From a bacterium (GTDB lineage: Archaea > Thermoproteota > Nitrososphaeria > Nitrososphaerales > Gagatemarchaeaceae): DNA of 45,716 bases. The position numbers and the translations under genes are program-made. The notes under the pieces were generated by a model that was given only the letters and a program-made list of their open reading frames with translations, had not been told where the DNA came from and made no database searches. The stretch is from contig DAIDAO010000031.1 of NCBI GenBank assembly GCA_027310575.1, positions 1 to 45,716 of the forward strand, in the 5' to 3' direction. Below, in pieces: positions 31,117 through 39,582 of this stretch (position 1 is the stretch's first letter; the number at the start of each line of letters is the position of its first letter).

Positions 31117-31683
31117 TCACTCCGGCGGGGCGTAGCAGTTCCTGCACCGCGGCTCGTACATCTCCTTCCCGCCGACGACGATGGTCGGGGAGTCGCGCGG
31201 GGCGGGCTTGCCGCCTATGAGCCTCTGGGTCCTCGTGGCCTCCCGGCCGCAGACGACGCAGACCGCGCTCAGGTACCTCACGCTGTCCGCCCTCGCTGCC
31301 AGCTCCATCGTGGTCGGGAAGGGCTCGGCCCGGAAGTTCAGGTTGAGGCCGCAGGCGATCACCTTCTTCGTGTCCGCGAGCCTGTCGAGCACGTCCACGA
31401 CGGCGTCCGGGAAGAAGTTGACTTCGTCGACCCCGATGGCGTCGAGGCCGTTGGACTTCGCGACCTGCCTGATCTTGTCCAGCCCCTCGTCCGAGGACGC
31501 CACGGTGTAGGCGTCGTAGCGGAGGCCGTTGTGCGTCACCACCTGGGTCGCGCTGTACCGCTTGTCGAACGCGATCTTGAATATCGCCCCCTTCTTCTTC
31601 GCGTAGACCTCGCGCTCGACCAACCTGATCAGCTCGGAGGTCTTGCCGGAGAACATTGGGCCGATGATAACTTCGAGGGTCAA
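31117..31683 (-). CDS. tdk: Thymidine kinase (type II)
   Basis: 188 residues from TTG 31683. Walker A GPMFSGKT (8-15), the second acidic motif AIGVDEVNFFPD, the substrate lasso RAEPFPTTMELAARADSV and the structural zinc site (CVVCG and CRNCY) identify a type II thymidine kinase. It phosphorylates thymidine for dTTP salvage. A TATA-like GATAAATCC (31708-31716, minus) is 28 nt before the TTG and overlaps the stop of the GNAT gene, so the gene has its own leaderless promoter. Length is normal. Confidence 0.95.
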   Translation of the reverse strand: MTLEVIIGPMFSGKTSELIRLVEREVYAKKKGAIFKIAFDKRYSATQVVTHNGLRYDAYTVASSDEGLDKIRQVAKSNGLDAIGVDEVNFFPDAVVDVLDRLADTKKVIACGLNLNFRAEPFPTTMELAARADSVRYLSAVCVVCGREATRTQRLIGGKPAPRDSPTIVVGGKEMYEPRCRNCYAPPE

Positions 31684-31710
31684 CTTTCGCCGCCGCCCGC
31701 CGCGGTGGAT

Positions 31711-32286
31711 TTATCGCTTCCTGAGGTCGGCGTACATCACCACCTCGTCGAAGTGCCTGTCCCCCCGCACGACCTTTTCGGGGACCACCCCGACACGCCT
31801 GAAACCGAGCTTCTCGTAGAGGTGAACAGCGCGCGCGTTTGTCGCAAACACGGTCAGCTCGACTAGCCAGATGCCCCTCTTCGCCGACTCGTGGAGCACG
31901 GCTGACATCAGCCTCTCGCCGATGCCGACGTCCCTGTATCCCTCGCGAATGATGATCCCGAACACCCCGGTATGGTGCACGTCGCGCGGCGTCCGCCTCC
32001 AGACGTCGGCGTGACCGACGATCTCGCCGTCGACGACAGCGGCGAGGCTGACCTCGTTCCCCTTCTTCGCCTCCCTGAGGATCCTGTTCAGGAAGAGCCG
32101 CTCGTCCGCCCTGGTGATCCGGCCGTCGAGAGCGACGATGCCGAGCTCACGGTTGACCGCCTTCTCCCTGGACACGGCGTTGGCAAACCTGACGAGCCCG
32201 TCGAGGTCGCCCCTCTTGAGAGCGCGCAGGGTGACGAGCCTCCCGTCCTTGGATTCGAACTGCGCCTTCGCTCCGCCCTGCCTCAA
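31711..32286 (-). CDS. GNAT family N-acetyltransferase
   Basis: 191 residues from TTG 32286. The acetyl-CoA binding motif A is GIIIREGYRDVGIGERLM (R-x-x-G-x-G), followed by ELTVFATNARAVHLYEKLGFRRVG, which closes the fold. The pattern resembles RimI/RimL and L-amino acid N-acetyltransferase-type enzymes; the acceptor could be a protein N-terminus or a small amine. It lies 35 bp after the decarboxylase on the same strand, so cotranscription is likely. A product amine of that decarboxylase is a possible substrate, by inference only. Confidence 0.85.
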   Translation of the reverse strand: MRQGGAKAQFESKDGRLVTLRALKRGDLDGLVRFANAVSREKAVNRELGIVALDGRITRADERLFLNRILREAKKGNEVSLAAVVDGEIVGHADVWRRTPRDVHHTGVFGIIIREGYRDVGIGERLMSAVLHESAKRGIWLVELTVFATNARAVHLYEKLGFRRVGVVPEKVVRGDRHFDEVVMYADLRKR

Positions 32287-32321
32287 CGCGCCAGCGACGG
32301 TCGGCGCCCGCTTGAAGGTTT

Positions 32322-33644
32322 CTAGGCAGCCGCCAGGCAGTCCCCGCCCTCTTCGTCGTAGAGGCGGTCAACGCTCTGCCCCTTCCGGGCCACGACGTAG
32401 CTCCCCTGGCCGTTCCTCATCAGCACGTACGGCCTCGGCTGGCTGTGGAATGGCATGTTCATGACGAGCGAGTACGCGCCGACGTCCCTGAAGACCACGA
32501 GCTTGCCCGGCTCCGCACCGCCGAGCTTCGACCTGACAGACGTGGGGAACACGTCGAGCGGGTCGCAGAGCCTCCCTACGAGCACGACCTTCTGAGGCGA
32601 CGGCTTGCCGCCAGGGACCACTTCCACAGGGTACTCGTGCCTCAGCAGCGCGGAGTCGAGGAGGACGTGGTACCCCGCGTCCACGTACACGTACTTCCCT
32701 TCCCCGAAGCTCTTCGTGTTGACCACCCGCGATACCATGACGGTCGACTCCGCGGTCAGGAACCTCCCGCTCTCGGCCACAAGCGTGAACCTGTCTCCGA
32801 TGCTCTCCACCAGGCTGTTGAGCTGCCCCACGATCTTGTTGCCCATGTCCTTCGGGCTCGGGACCTTCCTCCCGTAAGGAGCCGGCAGCCCCCCTCCGAT
32901 GTCCAGCGTCTTGACGTGGAAGTCCCCGAACTGCCTCCTCGCGTCTAGGATGAACGCCTCGAGCTTCTCTATCGCCTCCGCGTAGCAGGACGGGTCCTCG
33001 ATCTGGCTCCCCAGGTGGAAGTGGAACCCTTCGAACTCCAGCCCAGGGGTCGCGAGTACCTTCTTCAGGACGCTGAACGCGCTGTCCTGGCTTCCGCCGT
33101 TGAACTGAAGCCCGAACTTGCCGTGCCCCATGGAGCCTCGGAGCTCTGCGTGCACATGGACCTCTGGGTTCACCCTGACCATTGTCTTGACTGTCACGTT
33201 CGTCCTCACGGCGGCCTCGATGAGGTTCATCAGCCCGTTGTGGCTGGCCACGACGATCTTCCTGACCCCAGTCCTCAGGACCTCCTCGTACTCGGCTTCG
33301 GTCTCGGTGATGCTCGTGTACATCACGTCCCCTGCCGAGCCGCCCGACTTCAGCACGAACGTGAGCTCGCTAGGAGCGGTGAGGTCGAAGAGTATCCCTT
33401 CGCTCGCGAACGTCCTGATGACTGACGGGTTGAAGTTGGCCTTCACCGAGTACGCCACCCTGAAGACCCCCCTGAACTCGGAGAAGCCCTGCTCCATCTC
33501 GGAGACCTTCCTCCTCAGCGTAGCTTCGTCTATCAGAAAGTACGGTGTGCCGTACTTTTCTGCTAGGCCGTAAAGATCCTTTTCTGTAAACCTCGGCGCC
33601 GCAACACCCGCTCGTGATACGGGCTGCGTGCGAGTGTCCACCAA
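32322..33644 (-). CDS. PLP-dependent decarboxylase, fold type III (diaminopimelate or related)
   Basis: 440 residues from TTG 33644. The PLP lysine is in YSVKAN (about 69), the sheet motifs FHFHLGSQIEDP and DIGGGLPAPYG bind the phosphate, and AESGRFLTAES precedes the C-terminal barrel. The cysteine loop reads GRLCDPLDVF; diaminopimelate decarboxylases usually have C-E-S-x-D here and ornithine/lysine-type enzymes C-D-x-x-D, so the substrate is uncertain. The start is supported by a strong TATA box (33670-33677) 27-30 nt upstream. Downstream GNAT is probably cotranscribed. Confidence 0.85.
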   Translation of the reverse strand: MVDTRTQPVSRAGVAAPRFTEKDLYGLAEKYGTPYFLIDEATLRRKVSEMEQGFSEFRGVFRVAYSVKANFNPSVIRTFASEGILFDLTAPSELTFVLKSGGSAGDVMYTSITETEAEYEEVLRTGVRKIVVASHNGLMNLIEAAVRTNVTVKTMVRVNPEVHVHAELRGSMGHGKFGLQFNGGSQDSAFSVLKKVLATPGLEFEGFHFHLGSQIEDPSCYAEAIEKLEAFILDARRQFGDFHVKTLDIGGGLPAPYGRKVPSPKDMGNKIVGQLNSLVESIGDRFTLVAESGRFLTAESTVMVSRVVNTKSFGEGKYVYVDAGYHVLLDSALLRHEYPVEVVPGGKPSPQKVVLVGRLCDPLDVFPTSVRSKLGGAEPGKLVVFRDVGAYSLVMNMPFHSQPRPYVLMRNGQGSYVVARKGQSVDRLYDEEGGDCLAAA

Positions 33645-33669
33645 CTTTGTGTTGTTTTGTGCCCGCCGA

Positions 33670-33677
33670 TTTTTATC
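33670..33677 (-). promoter_or_regulatory. TATA box of the PLP decarboxylase gene
   Basis: The minus strand reads GATAAAAA at 33670-33677, about 29 nt before TTG 33644. Beside it on the plus strand is CTTATAACC (33677-33685), which could start a transcript near 33707 into the gene-poor stretch. Confidence 0.6.
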
Positions 33678-33689
33678 TTATAACCTTAT

Positions 33690-34065
33690 CCCCGCCGCGC
33701 GAACTTTCTTGCGGACGTCGTGTCAAAGTCCGTGGTTCGGTTTTCCGCGCGTACTGTCAGAGCCGTAGAAAATCCCGAGCGGAGGAAGCGGCCGAGCAGA
33801 CGAGCTCGAAGTCCACCGGGACTGTTGCGATGGCAGACACGTCGGGGCGATACTCCCCTGCGTCGGTGGCCCTTCCAGCGCTACCGGGGTCCCTCTGCGC
33901 CATCAGCGTGGAGAGAGGCAATCTCTGGCCGGAGATGAGGCAGAAGGCTGCAGGGCCGTGACCCGGGAAAAGGATGTCCGCCGGCCACTTCATGAAGCGT
34001 TTCGACACGAACGCCCAGAGACCTCCGCCACGTCCAGAAGACGACTGCCCCTTCGCTCCGAAAAC
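33690..34065. other. Stretch of about 375 bp without a convincing gene
   Basis: Frames here are short, start poorly and have codon use unlike the neighbours. A minus-strand frame 33757-34008 (83 codons) has fair GC at third positions but no promoter and no recognisable motif. Several hairpins can be drawn on the plus strand: GGGG-CCCC around 33852-33866, AGAGA-TCTCT around 33913-33929 and GCAG-CTGC around 33940-33951. A plus-strand TATA-like box lies upstream (33677-33685). I compared it by eye with SRP and RNase P RNA and found no match to the conserved cores. A structured RNA remains possible. Confidence 0.3.
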
Positions 34066-34095
34066 GTTCTATCCTCCCGGCGAAGCGACCCGCCG

Positions 34096-34350
34096 TTGGC
34101 CTGGTGGGTCTACATCGTAGAGTGCTCCGACGGCACCCTCTACGCGGGCTCGACGACGGACGTCGCCAAGAGAATCGTCGCGCACAACGCAGGCAGGGGG
34201 GCGAAATACACGCGGGCGCGGCGTCCGGTAGTCCTCCGTTACCTGGAGCGGACTCCTGACCGGGGCAGCGCGCTCCGACGAGAGCTGGAGGTAAAGAGAC
34301 TGGGCAGGGCCGAGAAGCTCCGCCTGTTCAAATCACAAAAAGGGGCCTAG
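34096..34350 (+). CDS. GIY-YIG nuclease-superfamily protein (UPF0213-like)
   Basis: 84 residues. The whole protein is one GIY-YIG fold: WWVYIVECSDGTLYAGSTTDVAKRIVAHN carries the two strand tyrosines and the helix Arg, then GAKYTRARRPVVLRYLE and a Glu in the last helix (RRELEVKRL). Short stand-alone members are common in bacteria and archaea and their in vivo substrate is largely unknown. The frame is open further upstream, but TTG 34096 is chosen because a TATA-like GTTCTATC (34066-34073) is 27 nt before it. Confidence 0.85.
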   Translation: MAWWVYIVECSDGTLYAGSTTDVAKRIVAHNAGRGAKYTRARRPVVLRYLERTPDRGSALRRELEVKRLGRAEKLRLFKSQKGA

Positions 34351-34404
34351 CGGCTCAGCCTCCGCTAGCCTCCCGGAATCATCGGATGTCGCTGTGTACT
34401 GTGC

Positions 34405-34770
34405 TTACTTTCCGACGACTATTTCGATCGAGGAGATGTTCCTCTGCTCTGGGCCTTCGCCAACGACCTCGGTGTTGATGCCGATGTCCTTGACCTTGAA
34501 CTGACCGTTGCCCAGCCTCTTTGTGACGATTTCTGCGACGTCCACCGCTCTGCTGATGGCCATCCCTCTTGCCTTCACGACAACTTCGCCCGCCTGGGTG
34601 AGCTGGATGAGCGCGCTCATGGCGTAGTTCATCACAGGCTTCTGGCCGACGAAGATGTGGTTGTAGGGTGCTGACCTCTGCGCGGGTGCGTTCTGCTGTG
34701 CTGGTGCTGTGGCCTGTTCAGCGGCCTTCTGTCCCTCTGACTCGTTTGTGTCGGATTTCTTTCTTGGCAT
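34405..34770 (-). CDS. albA: Alba chromatin protein with acidic-polar N-terminal extension
   Basis: 121 residues from ATG 34770. The Alba domain starts near NHIFVGQKPVMNYAMSALIQL and continues AGEVVVKARGMAISRAVDVAEIVTKR, then the beta hairpin ending ISSIEIVVGK. It binds DNA and RNA as a dimer. The N-terminal 35 residues are Gln/Ala/Pro-rich and specific to this lineage. GTG 34791 in the same frame is too close to the TATA box (34806-34814) to be transcribed, so ATG 34770 is preferred. Confidence 0.93.
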   Translation of the reverse strand: MPRKKSDTNESEGQKAAEQATAPAQQNAPAQRSAPYNHIFVGQKPVMNYAMSALIQLTQAGEVVVKARGMAISRAVDVAEIVTKRLGNGQFKVKDIGINTEVVGEGPEQRNISSIEIVVGK

Positions 34771-34838
34771 TTCTGTGACCTTGTTCGGCACGGCCGCCTC
34801 GCCGCGTATTTAACCCCTCTGGGGTTTGCGCCCAGTTT

Positions 34839-35753
34839 TCATCGATATTCAGCGACGTCGACGTGGTTGAGCGCGTTCCCTGTCTCGAAGTAGCGCTTCA
34901 CGTTCCAGGCCGCTGCGACCTTCACCTTTGACATGTCCTCGCCGAGCGGGACCCCGGAGTTGTGCAGGGTGCCTGCGAAGTTCGGGAGGTCCCAGGCGGG
35001 GGTGGAGAAGTCCTCCCTCCCGTCCTTCTTCCAGAAGACGTCCGTCGCGAACCTGGCCTCCGGCCGCTCCTTCAGCCAGCGGAGCAGCCCTCCCTCGTCG
35101 AAGGTCTCCCCTCTCCCTATGTTGACTATGATCACTGCGTCTCTCGCCTTCGAAAGGAGGCCGTAGTCGAGCAGCCCTTTCGTGCCATGGGTCAGCGGGA
35201 GGGTGACGACTATCGCGTCCGCGGACCCGATGATCGTCGGGAGGGCGGCGACCGGGTGCCTCTCGTCGAAGAGCTCCGGGGACTTGAACGACCTGGAGAC
35301 CCCCACCGTCCGCATCGCGATCGACTTCGACAGCCTGGCCACCTCCGAGCCGATGGACCCGCACCCTACCACGAGCAGCGTCTTCTCACGAAGCATCCTC
35401 GGGACGGTGCTGGCGTTGCGGAGGTGCACCCCCTTCGCCACCCCGAGCAGCATCCCCCAGGCGTGCTCCCCCACGGACTCGGTGAACGACCCGGCGTTCG
35501 AGAAGACCTGGGCGTCAGGTGGGAGCGAGGCGAAGTCCAGCCCGTCGACCCCTGCGGACATGGTCTGCACCATCCGGAGGCCCTTCATCTTCCGCAGCGT
35601 CTCCCCGCGCAGCCTGCCCGGCCAGCACATCAGTGCCTGGCACCGCTCCAGCACCGCGTCTTCTGCCTTGGTTTCGTACAGCTCGAAGCCTGACAGTATC
35701 TCCCTCGCGTCGGAAGGCAGAGAATCGTTGACGAAGAGCGCGGGCCTGGGCAA
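34839..35753 (-). CDS. D-isomer-specific 2-hydroxyacid dehydrogenase
   Basis: 304 residues from TTG 35753. The NAD(P) loop is VVGCGSIGSEVA, with catalytic Arg in IVNIGRGETFDEGGLL and catalytic His in AGTLHNSGVPLG. After the second strand comes SRSFKSPE, where an Arg instead of an Asp suggests NADPH preference. The family reduces 2-ketoacids (glyoxylate, hydroxypyruvate, phosphoglycerate-type); the exact substrate is not evident. It starts 11 bp after rpoK on the same strand, so the genes are probably cotranscribed, which does not by itself imply a shared function. Confidence 0.88.
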   Translation of the reverse strand: MPRPALFVNDSLPSDAREILSGFELYETKAEDAVLERCQALMCWPGRLRGETLRKMKGLRMVQTMSAGVDGLDFASLPPDAQVFSNAGSFTESVGEHAWGMLLGVAKGVHLRNASTVPRMLREKTLLVVGCGSIGSEVARLSKSIAMRTVGVSRSFKSPELFDERHPVAALPTIIGSADAIVVTLPLTHGTKGLLDYGLLSKARDAVIIVNIGRGETFDEGGLLRWLKERPEARFATDVFWKKDGREDFSTPAWDLPNFAGTLHNSGVPLGEDMSKVKVAAAWNVKRYFETGNALNHVDVAEYR

Positions 35754-35764
35754 GGCGAGACCTG

Positions 35765-36055
35765 CTACTTCGCGAGGGCCTTGATCGGTATGTCCTGCGT
35801 TATGCCGTTGGGGAGCGAGCGCCTGATGGATATCGGGAGCGCGTCCGCCTCCATCTCCGCCATCGCCGTGTCTATCGGCCCCTTGTACGGCCCTTCCATG
35901 GGGATGAACGCAGGCGCGCCCATGGCGATCTGGAGGGACCTGGCGCCCACTATTCGCGCCCTCTCAAAGCGCGTCAGCTTCGGCGGGCCGATCTTGACCT
36001 CGAACTCGGTCATAGAAGGCTGCTTCGCTTTCCTAACGGTCTTCGCGGGGGACAT
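35765..36055 (-). CDS. rpoK: DNA-directed RNA polymerase subunit K (Rpb6-like)
   Basis: 96 residues from ATG 36055. The RpoK/Rpb6 core is unmistakable: IGPPKLTRFERARIVGARSLQIAMGAPAFI, then LPISIRRSLPNGITQDIPI. It stabilises the polymerase clamp. A basic N-terminal tail precedes the core. A TATA-like box (ACTTATC, minus, 36096-36102) leaves a 15-20-nt leader. An insertion between the two conserved blocks (PMEGPYKGPIDTAMAEMEAD) is similar to TACK relatives by general appearance. The 2-hydroxyacid dehydrogenase gene follows. Confidence 0.93.
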   Translation of the reverse strand: MSPAKTVRKAKQPSMTEFEVKIGPPKLTRFERARIVGARSLQIAMGAPAFIPMEGPYKGPIDTAMAEMEADALPISIRRSLPNGITQDIPIKALAK

Positions 36056-36127
36056 CAGGGGGCCTCGGGGTCTGCTTCGCCCACTGGGGTCGGCAGATAA
36101 GTCTTTTCGCTGAATGTGCGAAAAACG

Positions 36128-36137
36128 GTTTAATTTC
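36128..36137 (+). promoter_or_regulatory. TATA box of the cyclophilin-like gene
   Basis: GTTTAATTTC at 36128-36137 is centred 26 nt before TTG 36158, which makes the TTG the first transcribed codon. Confidence 0.55.
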
Positions 36138-36157
36138 CCTCGCACGGAGCGTCCCCG

Positions 36158-36559
36158 TTGTCATCCGGAGCGCCCGCGCCTGCCGGCTCGGTCTCAAAGG
36201 TCGAGTGCCTGGCCTCTGTCAACGGCAAGGGGGAGGGGACCATCTCGCTCTTCCGCCACCTCGCGCCCCTGACCGTGAACGCCGTGCTCAGGAGCCTCCC
36301 CTTCGACAGCAGGGTGTCCCTCCAGCCCGCCATGGTCTGCCTCTTCACCCAGCTCAGGGTCGGGGTCGAGAAACCCAGGACCCAGTTCACCAGGGGGGAT
36401 GTCGCTTTCCTCCCGTCCGGGGGGCTGATCTGTGTGTTCCTGGGGGACGCCAGGAGCGACCGCCCTCTGAACCCGATCGGAAAGGTCGAGAAGGGGATGG
36501 AGTCCTTCGACGCCATAAGGCCCGGGGACGTCGTCAGCCTGAAGGCTGTGCCGGCCTAG
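36158..36559 (+). CDS. Cyclophilin-like fold protein (PF04126-type)
   Basis: 133 residues from TTG 36158. The pattern SLFRHLAPLTVNAVLRSLPF, then GVEKPRTQFTRGDVAFLPSGGLICVFLGD and NPIGKVEKGMESFDAIRPGD fits the small cyclophilin-like beta-barrel family found in archaea and some bacteria. Prolyl isomerase activity has not been shown for the family as far as I know, and the substrate is unknown. The stop shares CTAG with the convergent S25e gene. Confidence 0.72.
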   Translation: MSSGAPAPAGSVSKVECLASVNGKGEGTISLFRHLAPLTVNAVLRSLPFDSRVSLQPAMVCLFTQLRVGVEKPRTQFTRGDVAFLPSGGLICVFLGDARSDRPLNPIGKVEKGMESFDAIRPGDVVSLKAVPA

Positions 36560-36897
36560 CTCTTTACAGCCCAGACGCCGTGGCCGCTGAACCCGCCCGC
36601 CCTCCTGAGCACCTGCTTGGCCTCGAGATCTCTCAGGACAGCGGTCGCCACGGACGCGTTGACGCCCAGCGCCCGCGACGCAGAGTTGACGGTGATAGCC
36701 TTCAGCGGGGTGAGGCTCTTGATCATCTCGGCCTCAGACATCTTCGGCGGGAGGAAAGCCAGCTGCCGTTTCTGCTGCGGCCCTGCCTTCTGCTCCTTCG
36801 TCTTCTTTGCCTTGGCCGGCGCCTGCTCCTGGCCGGCTTCCTGGGAGTCCTGCGACTTCTCCATCGAAGCCATCGACTTCTTCTTCACTCCGCCCAT
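36556..36897 (-). CDS. rps25e: 30S ribosomal protein S25e
   Basis: 113 residues from ATG 36897. The C-terminal winged helix matches S25e: TPLKAITVNSASRALGVNASVATAVLRDLEAKQVLRRAG, then GHGVW. The N-terminal 50 residues are a Lys/Gln/Ala-rich tail, as usual. S25e is found in TACK archaea and eukaryotes and not in most euryarchaea, so it is a useful lineage marker. A TATA box CAATTAAGG (36928-36936) lies close by and may also serve the divergent ligase gene. Confidence 0.88.
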   Translation of the reverse strand: MGGVKKKSMASMEKSQDSQEAGQEQAPAKAKKTKEQKAGPQQKRQLAFLPPKMSEAEMIKSLTPLKAITVNSASRALGVNASVATAVLRDLEAKQVLRRAGGFSGHGVWAVKS

Positions 36898-37001
36898 GAG
36901 ATTTCATGCCCGACGTTCTGCATGCGCAATTAAGGTTTTCCAAGCGGGCTCTGCCTCTGGCGGAAAAGGAGATTAGACCCGGCGGGTGCGGCTGGGGCCA
37001 G

Positions 37002-38765
37002 TTGGAGTATTCGGAGGTCGCTGAGAAGTACGCTGAGCTGGAGGGGATATCGGGGAGGAACGAGATGACCCGGGTCCTCGCGGAGCTCCTCGAGCATACG
37101 CCGAAGTCCGAGCTCCCTCTCCTCGTGTACATGACCCAAGGGAAGCTGAGGCCGGACTACGAGGGGGTGGAGCTGGGGCTCGCGGAGAAGCTGGCGCTCA
37201 GGGCGCTCGTTTCGGCCTCTGGGCTGTCCCAGGAGAAGGTGTACTCCACCTACGTCAAGCTTGGGGACCTCGGGTCCGCAGCCGAGGAGCTTCTGAAGAA
37301 CAAGAGCCAGGGGACCTTGTTCAGCGAGGGGCTCACCCTGAAGAGGGTCTACGACACGCTCCTGAGGGTCGCAAGGCAGAGCGGGTCGGGCTCAGTGGAC
37401 GCGAAGCTCAGGGAGCTCGCCTCCCTCCTCAACGACGCCACCCCGCTGGAGGCCAGGTTCATCATGCGGACGGTCACGGGGGAGCTCAGGCTCGGCGTGG
37501 CCGACTACACGGTCCTCGACGCCGCTGCCACGGCCTTCCTGGGCGGGAAGCAGGCCAGGGGCCCGCTCGAGAGGGCGTACAACGTCCACCCGGACCTCGG
37601 GTTCGTCGTGGCGAGCGTCGCCTCCAAGGGCGCGAAGGGGATCGAAGGGGTGGGGGTCGAGGTAGGGGTCCCGATCAGGCCCATGCTCGCCGAGAGGCTG
37701 AGCTCCGCAGACGCGATAGTGAAGAAGATGGGGGACAAGCGGGTCACTGCCGAGTACAAGCTCGACGGGGAGCGGCTTCAGATACACAAGGAGGGGGGCA
37801 AGGTGAGCCTCTTTTCCAGGAGGCTGGAGGTGATCACTTCTCACTATCCCGACGCGACCGAGCTGGTGGCGAAGCACGTCAGGGCGAGGAGGGCGATCCT
37901 GGAGGCAGAGGTGGTAGCCATCAACGAGGACACAGGGGAGTATCTCCCCTTCCAGGAGCTCATGCACAGGAGGCGCAAGTACGGAATCGAGCAGGCGATC
38001 GCCGACTATCCGGTGGCCCTGAACTTCTTCGACATACTTCTCGCAGGCAGCGCCGACCTCACAGGGAAGCCCTACACCTTCAGGAGGAAGAAGCTCGTCG
38101 AGCTGGTGGAGGCCACCGAGCGGACGCGGCTGGTTCCTGCCACGACCACCTCCGATCCCAAGGAGATAGAGCAGTTCATGGAGGAGGCCATAGAGAACGG
38201 GTGCGAAGGGCTCGTCGTCAAGGACCCGGGCTCGTCTTACCGGGCCGGCGCCAGGGAGTTCGCCTGGATCAAGCTGAAGCGGGAGTACAGGAGCGAGCTC
38301 ACAGACACGATCGACCTCGTAGTGGTCGGCGCCTTCCACGGCAGGGGGAGGAGGGCCGGGAGATACGGGACCTACCTGCTTGCGACCAGGGACGAGGCGC
38401 GCGACGTCTTCACCAGCGTGGCGAAGGTGGGGACGGGCTTCTCGGACCAGGACCTGGAGAAGATCCCCAAGCTGCTGAAGCCGTACGAGAGCAGCGTGAA
38501 ACCTCCCGGGGTCGAGTCGAACATGGTCCCAGACGTCTGGTTCAGGCCGCACATGGTCATCGAGATAATCGCTGCCGAGCTGACACTCTCCCCGATACAC
38601 ACTGCCGCGATGGGGCGGATCCGCCCGGGCGCCGGGATATCACTGAGGTTCCCGAAGTTCACGGGCAAGGTCAGGGGCGACAAGGGCCCGGAGGACGCGA
38701 CGACCGTCGAGGAGATCGTCGGCATGTACAACCGGCAGCTGAAGAAAGTGGAAGCCGTTCAGTGA
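37002..38765 (+). CDS. lig: ATP-dependent DNA ligase
   Basis: 587 residues from TTG 37002. The N-terminal DNA-binding domain is followed by the adenylation domain with the nucleotidyl motif AEYKLDGERLQIHK (catalytic K253), SRRLEVIT, EAEVVAIN, GCEGLVVKDP and AWIKLKREY, then the OB domain. It seals nicks in Okazaki-fragment joining and repair. The frame stays open upstream to 36906, but TTG 37002 gives the family's EYSEVAEKYAELEGISGR start and a TATA-like GATTAGA (36970s) is about 27 nt upstream. It overlaps the convergent upp stop by 7 bp. Confidence 0.96.
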   Translation: MEYSEVAEKYAELEGISGRNEMTRVLAELLEHTPKSELPLLVYMTQGKLRPDYEGVELGLAEKLALRALVSASGLSQEKVYSTYVKLGDLGSAAEELLKNKSQGTLFSEGLTLKRVYDTLLRVARQSGSGSVDAKLRELASLLNDATPLEARFIMRTVTGELRLGVADYTVLDAAATAFLGGKQARGPLERAYNVHPDLGFVVASVASKGAKGIEGVGVEVGVPIRPMLAERLSSADAIVKKMGDKRVTAEYKLDGERLQIHKEGGKVSLFSRRLEVITSHYPDATELVAKHVRARRAILEAEVVAINEDTGEYLPFQELMHRRRKYGIEQAIADYPVALNFFDILLAGSADLTGKPYTFRRKKLVELVEATERTRLVPATTTSDPKEIEQFMEEAIENGCEGLVVKDPGSSYRAGAREFAWIKLKREYRSELTDTIDLVVVGAFHGRGRRAGRYGTYLLATRDEARDVFTSVAKVGTGFSDQDLEKIPKLLKPYESSVKPPGVESNMVPDVWFRPHMVIEIIAAELTLSPIHTAAMGRIRPGAGISLRFPKFTGKVRGDKGPEDATTVEEIVGMYNRQLKKVEAVQ

Positions 38766-39451
38766 GGAGCGCCGAAGGCGCGGTCCCCGGCGTCCCCCAG
38801 CCCTGGGACGATGTACCCATGGTCGTCGAGCGCGGGGTCCACGGCGCACGTGTAGAACTCGGCCGCCGGGAAGTCCTTCGCGACGTAGTCTATCCCCTGC
38901 TTCGTCGATATCACCGAAAAGAACACGAGCCTCTTCGGGCGCCCCTGGCCGACCACCCGCTTTGCGACCTCCCTCAGGGTGTGGCCCGTCGCGAGCATCG
39001 GGTCCGCGATGACGACCACGTCGTCGCTCGCTATCTTGGGGATCTTCGCGTAGTTCACCTCGATTGGGAAGTCGGGCGGCTTCCCTCTCCACGCGCTGAT
39101 GACCCCGGTCCGCGCCATCGGGAAGTTCTTGTACATCCCTTCGACGAAAGGAATGGCGGCCCTCAGCACGAGTATGATCACTATCTTGTCGTTCCCCTTC
39201 ACCCTCCCCCCCTTCGACGGGCCGAGCGGGGTCTCTACTGTGAACTGCTGGACGTCGAGGGTCCTCAGGAACTCGTACGCCATGAACCTCCCGAGTCTGT
39301 AGATCGCCTTCCTGAACGCGACCTGGTTCGTGTGCTTGTCGCGGACGAGTGAAAGCTGCTCCATAACCATGGGGTGGTCCATTACCGTGACCTTGGGCTT
39401 CACCTGAGCGACCTTCTTGGGCTTGCGCGGGACACTATGTAAGGTTGACAT
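38759..39451 (-). CDS. upp: Uracil phosphoribosyltransferase
   Basis: 230 residues from ATG 39451. The PRPP loop VVVIADPMLATGHTLREVAKRV, the substrate block LVLRAAIPFVEGMYKNFP and the C-terminal IVPGLGDAGDRAFG are typical. It makes UMP from uracil and PRPP for pyrimidine salvage. The frame is open to further ATGs (39535), and TATA CTTAAG at 39553-39558 would fit either start, so the N-terminus is uncertain: the extra residues are Pro/Arg/Leu-rich. It ends overlapping the ligase stop. Confidence 0.93.
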   Translation of the reverse strand: MSTLHSVPRKPKKVAQVKPKVTVMDHPMVMEQLSLVRDKHTNQVAFRKAIYRLGRFMAYEFLRTLDVQQFTVETPLGPSKGGRVKGNDKIVIILVLRAAIPFVEGMYKNFPMARTGVISAWRGKPPDFPIEVNYAKIPKIASDDVVVIADPMLATGHTLREVAKRVVGQGRPKRLVFFSVISTKQGIDYVAKDFPAAEFYTCAVDPALDDHGYIVPGLGDAGDRAFGAPH

Positions 39452-39582
39452 GGGAGCCGGGAGGAGGAGGGAGCTTCTGGCGCGGCAAACCCCCCGCGGA
39501 GGGCTGCCGCCGACCTCCGTCCGATTCTCATCCATGACAAGTGTCTCCTTCACTTAAGTAGCGTCCGCCGGGCGAGCCGGGC

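Noticed and set aside
33757-34008. Minus-strand 83-codon frame
   Set aside because: No promoter, no homology recognised, and no neighbour support; kept only as a possibility in the gene-free region entry.
33690-34065. SRP RNA or RNase P RNA
   Set aside because: By eye the conserved GGAA-loop region of SRP helix 8 and the conserved P4 cores of RNase P are not present in either strand.
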